Shown: piece by piece, positions 14,643-16,397 of the stretch | Position numbering within the stretch: the first letter of the stretch is position 1 | Layout of the letters: every line of letters starts with the position of its first letter | Source: Nitrospirota bacterium | GTDB lineage: Bacteria; Nitrospirota; Nitrospiria; Nitrospirales; UBA8639 | Length of the DNA stretch: 16,397 nucleotides | Assembly: GCA_003228495.1 (NCBI GenBank) | Contig: QIDY01000032.1 | Span: forward strand, 1-16,397 | Direction: 5' to 3' | Program-made: the position numbers and the translations under genes | Notes under the pieces: generated by a model | The model's database searches: none | Told to the model about the DNA's origin: nothing | The model's input: only the letters and a program-made list of their open reading frames with translations

Positions 14643-15540
14643 TTACTTACTCGTGGATTGTTTGGCGGCTTTTGAAATCGCCACTACTGCGGGATGCTGG
14701 AGCTTCCGCTCCACCGAAATAGCATAAAACCGTTCGTGAATGGATGGGATATGTCCAATGAGCTGAACCCGATACTGACGCCGGACCTCCGCTTCTATGA
14801 GCGTGGGGATGGCAAAAATGCCGCACCCTGCTTGGCCAAAGGCTTTGATCAGGGCACTGTCCTCGAATTCTCCCGCATTCGCAGGACGAATTCCTTCGGT
14901 GTCAAACCACTGCTCCAATGATCGACGCAGCACAGTATTGTCGGTCGGCAGAAGAAAAGGGGCTCCATTGAGGGATTTGGGGAAGCGCCGACGATACTTC
15001 GATGCCATTTTGGGGATGGCAAACAACGAGACCTCCGACTCGGCAAGCAGATGGCTGTATGCCTGGACTCGGAGAATTGACGGCACGGGCGCGTCCGCGA
15101 GCACCACATCCAATCCATGCACCGCCAGCTCCGCCAGCAACCGATCCAGCTTTCCTTCCCAACAAACGAGCTGAACGGGGTCAGGCCCATTTAGTGCGGG
15201 TTCCAAGAGCCGGTAGGTTACCAACTTCGGAACGACCTCGGTGACCCCGACCACTAATCGGAGAGGACGGCCTGGTTGCCGACCCTTCACAACCTCCGTC
15301 ATTTCTTTCCCGAGCGAAAAAATTTCTTCCGCATAGCGAAAGACCACTTGGCCGACTTCTGTAAGGATCAACCCACGCCCCACTCGTGTAAACAATTTTT
15401 CCCCGCACATCCTCCAGCACGCGAAGCTGGCCGCTGATGGTGGGCTGAGCCAACCGGAGTTCCTCGCAGGCTTTGGCGATACTTCCTTCTCGGGCGACCA
15501 CCCAAAAATAGAGCAGGTGATGATAGTTGAGCCACTCCAT
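14643..15540 (-). pseudogene. NhaR-like LysR-family regulator with one frameshift
   Basis: The N-terminus (ATG 15540, MEWLNYHHLLYFWVVAREGS) has the winged-HTH of NhaR-like LysR regulators, with AQPTISGQLRVLE as the recognition helix. The frame then fails near 15402-15410. One base later the chain resumes as GEKLFTRVGRGLILTEVGQV and continues through a complete effector-binding domain to TAA 14643. Together they give about 298 aa, the normal LysR length. The family has LExxLGEKLF here, so loss of two bases before GGGG is the simplest explanation. A sequencing error would look the same. NhaR activates a Na+/H+ antiporter gene in response to sodium, which suits the cation exchangers nearby, but it is convergent with the Kef gene and divergent from the receiver gene. 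Two LysR-type palindromes lie upstream. Everything except the shift looks functional, so the break is recent or an artefact. Confidence 0.85.
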
Positions 15541-15552
15541 GCCCGGCATCAT

Positions 15553-15571
15553 ACATCGAAATATTCGATGT
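15553..15571. promoter_or_regulatory. LysR-type operator candidate, proximal palindrome
   Basis: A perfect dyad, ACATCGAA-ATA-TTCGATGT, starts 12 bases upstream of the LysR start. It contains ATC-N9-GAT and the T-N11-A core (T15556, A15568) typical of LysR-family binding sites. Its position fits autorepression. Confidence 0.55.
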
Positions 15572-15618
15572 GTCACGGTTGAATTATCTATTTTTTCTGT
15601 TTTAAGCCTCATGATATA

Positions 15619-15635
15619 AGTCACGCATTATGACT
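15619..15635. promoter_or_regulatory. LysR-type operator candidate, distal palindrome
   Basis: AGTCA-N7-TGACT also shows T-N11-A spacing (T15621, A15633). Its centre is 65 bp from the proximal palindrome, about six helical turns, so both would lie on one DNA face. The arms differ from the proximal site, so binding by the same protein is unproven. Confidence 0.35.
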
Positions 15636-15772
15636 AAAGCCATTCAATCTTGAACGGTGGGTAGTCCTTTCCAAGGCAGGGATCGCTCGCTTCGATTTTT
15701 AATTGTCATCAGAGTATGAGAAAAGTCCTCTGTTTGGGAGGAGAGGTGCTAGGCAAGAAAAAGGGGCGAGCC

Positions 15773-16162
15773 ATGGCCCGCCGAATACAGAGACCAAAAC
15801 CGCGTGAAGTCGTCGTGGCGGAAGCAAATGTTGAGAGCCGTACCTTGGTGTGCAGTGTGGTAGAGAAATTGAATTGTGTGGCGGTCCCGGCGGCTTCTGC
15901 ATCGGAAGTCATGAAGGTGATCAGGCGCCGCCGTGTGGATCTGGTCCTGTTGGATTTGGACTTTGATCTGGCCCAGATGGGAAAAGCAAATACCCTGCAT
16001 GAGATAAAACACCTCGCTCCCATGCTTCCGGTGGTCATTATGAGCGATGTGATGACTCCGGCCTTGGCCAGGCGGCTGTGTGACCGGGGAGCCCAAAGTT
16101 TTCTGGTGAAACCTGTTGGATGTGACCAACTGTCTGTCACGCTGTTTCGGTATCTTTTGTAA
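15773..16162 (+). CDS. Stand-alone receiver-domain (CheY-like) protein
   Basis: I chose ATG 15773, six bases after GGGG in AAGGGGCGAG, giving 129 aa. The in-frame ATG 15716 adds 19 residues and lacks a ribosome-binding site. The protein is a single REC domain: VVVAEANVESRTLV (13-26), DLVLLDLDFD (56-65) with probable phospho-acceptor Asp61, VVIMSDV (87-93) with the conserved Ser/Thr position Ser91, and SFLVKPVG (109-116) with Lys113. The N-terminal acidic pair is reduced to one Glu (AEAN instead of a DD or ED pair), so Mg2+ binding and phosphorylation may be weakened. There is no output domain and no histidine kinase nearby. It ends 31 bases before icd, in the same direction, so the two may be co-transcribed. 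Role unknown; it could be an orphan or phosphate-independent regulator. Confidence 0.85.
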   Translation: MARRIQRPKPREVVVAEANVESRTLVCSVVEKLNCVAVPAASASEVMKVIRRRRVDLVLLDLDFDLAQMGKANTLHEIKHLAPMLPVVIMSDVMTPALARRLCDRGAQSFLVKPVGCDQLSVTLFRYLL

Positions 16163-16193
16163 TAGTGAAAATTTAATTAAGGAAGGGGAAATC

Positions 16194-16397
16194 ATGTCGG
16201 CACAACCAGATATTATTTACACGAAAGTGGATGAAGCGCCGGAGTTGGCGAGTGGATCGTTTTTGCCGATTATCCAATCGTTTGCTAAAACGGCAGGCGT
16301 GAACGTCGGCACCAAAGATATTTCGTTGGCGGGCCGAATCATTGCGCAATTTCCGGACAACCTGAAGCCGGAACAACGCCAACCCGATGACTTGGCG
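16194..16397 (+). CDS. icd: Monomeric NADP-dependent isocitrate dehydrogenase, N-terminal part
   Basis: Sixty-eight codons are present and the gene runs off the right edge. The start, MSAQPDIIYTKVDEAPELAS, and the following FLPIIQSF, TKDISLAGRIIAQFP and QRQPDDLA match the N-terminus of the monomeric type of isocitrate dehydrogenase (about 740 aa), not the dimeric Icd. The full enzyme oxidises isocitrate to 2-oxoglutarate with NADP+ in the cytoplasm (TCA cycle). The Shine-Dalgarno GGAAGGGG (16181-16188) lies 5 bases before ATG 16194. The receiver gene is 31 bases upstream. Active-site residues lie beyond the window. Confidence 0.92.
   Translation, partial: MSAQPDIIYTKVDEAPELASGSFLPIIQSFAKTAGVNVGTKDISLAGRIIAQFPDNLKPEQRQPDDLA

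Noticed and set aside
15398..15412. Programmed -1 ribosomal frameshift at the GGGAAAA heptamer in the LysR gene
   Set aside because: The downstream frame needs a +1 (or -2) shift, not -1, and LysR regulators are not known to use frameshifting. A two-base deletion explains the break better.

Overview
The window looks like chromosomal DNA of a Gram-negative environmental bacterium. Gene types and mid-range GC fit a Nitrospira-like (Nitrospirota) genome, but this is an inference: no rRNA or other taxonomic marker is present. The right edge enters a monomeric NADP-isocitrate dehydrogenase gene, a core metabolic gene. Most of the window is accessory: ion transport and stress genes separated by gene debris.

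Layout. 1-760: mostly non-coding, with a 24-codon hydrophobic ORF behind a perfect Shine-Dalgarno and a frameshifted signal-peptide ORF. 763-1470: secreted collagen-like protein. 1662-2503 (-): tyrosine recombinase pseudogene broken by two frameshifts, then a possible Fic-family scrap. 2850-4481: SulP anion transporter whose stop codon lies inside a 192-bp miniature inverted-repeat element (4476-4667) flanked by 9-bp target-site duplications. 4701-5072 (-): DUF2294/MpsC-like protein, then an IS30 transposase remnant. 5573-6793: CPA2 Na+/H+ antiporter with a double-Asp motif, then an aldehyde dehydrogenase C-terminal remnant. 6995-7426: exported cupredoxin. 7601-10315: P2-type cation ATPase. 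10472-11425 and 11639-12592: two tandem-domain universal stress proteins. 12660-12818: remnant of a second CPA2 antiporter. 12872-14581: Kef-type antiporter with an RCK domain, visibly AT-richer than its neighbours. 14643-15540 (-): NhaR-like LysR regulator with one frameshift. 15773-16162: stand-alone receiver-domain protein. 16194 onward: icd.

How the genes fit together. Two CPA2-type transporters, a P2 ATPase, a SulP carrier, an NhaR-like regulator and paired Usp proteins suggest a cation, pH and inorganic-anion homeostasis set, possibly including bicarbonate handling (SulP plus MpsC-like). Recombinase, IS30, MITE, dehydrogenase and antiporter remnants indicate repeated insertion and deletion. 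The intergenic region between the LysR gene and the receiver gene carries two palindromes with LysR-type T-N11-A geometry.

I found no CRISPR array, tRNA, rRNA, prophage structural genes or recognisable defence system.
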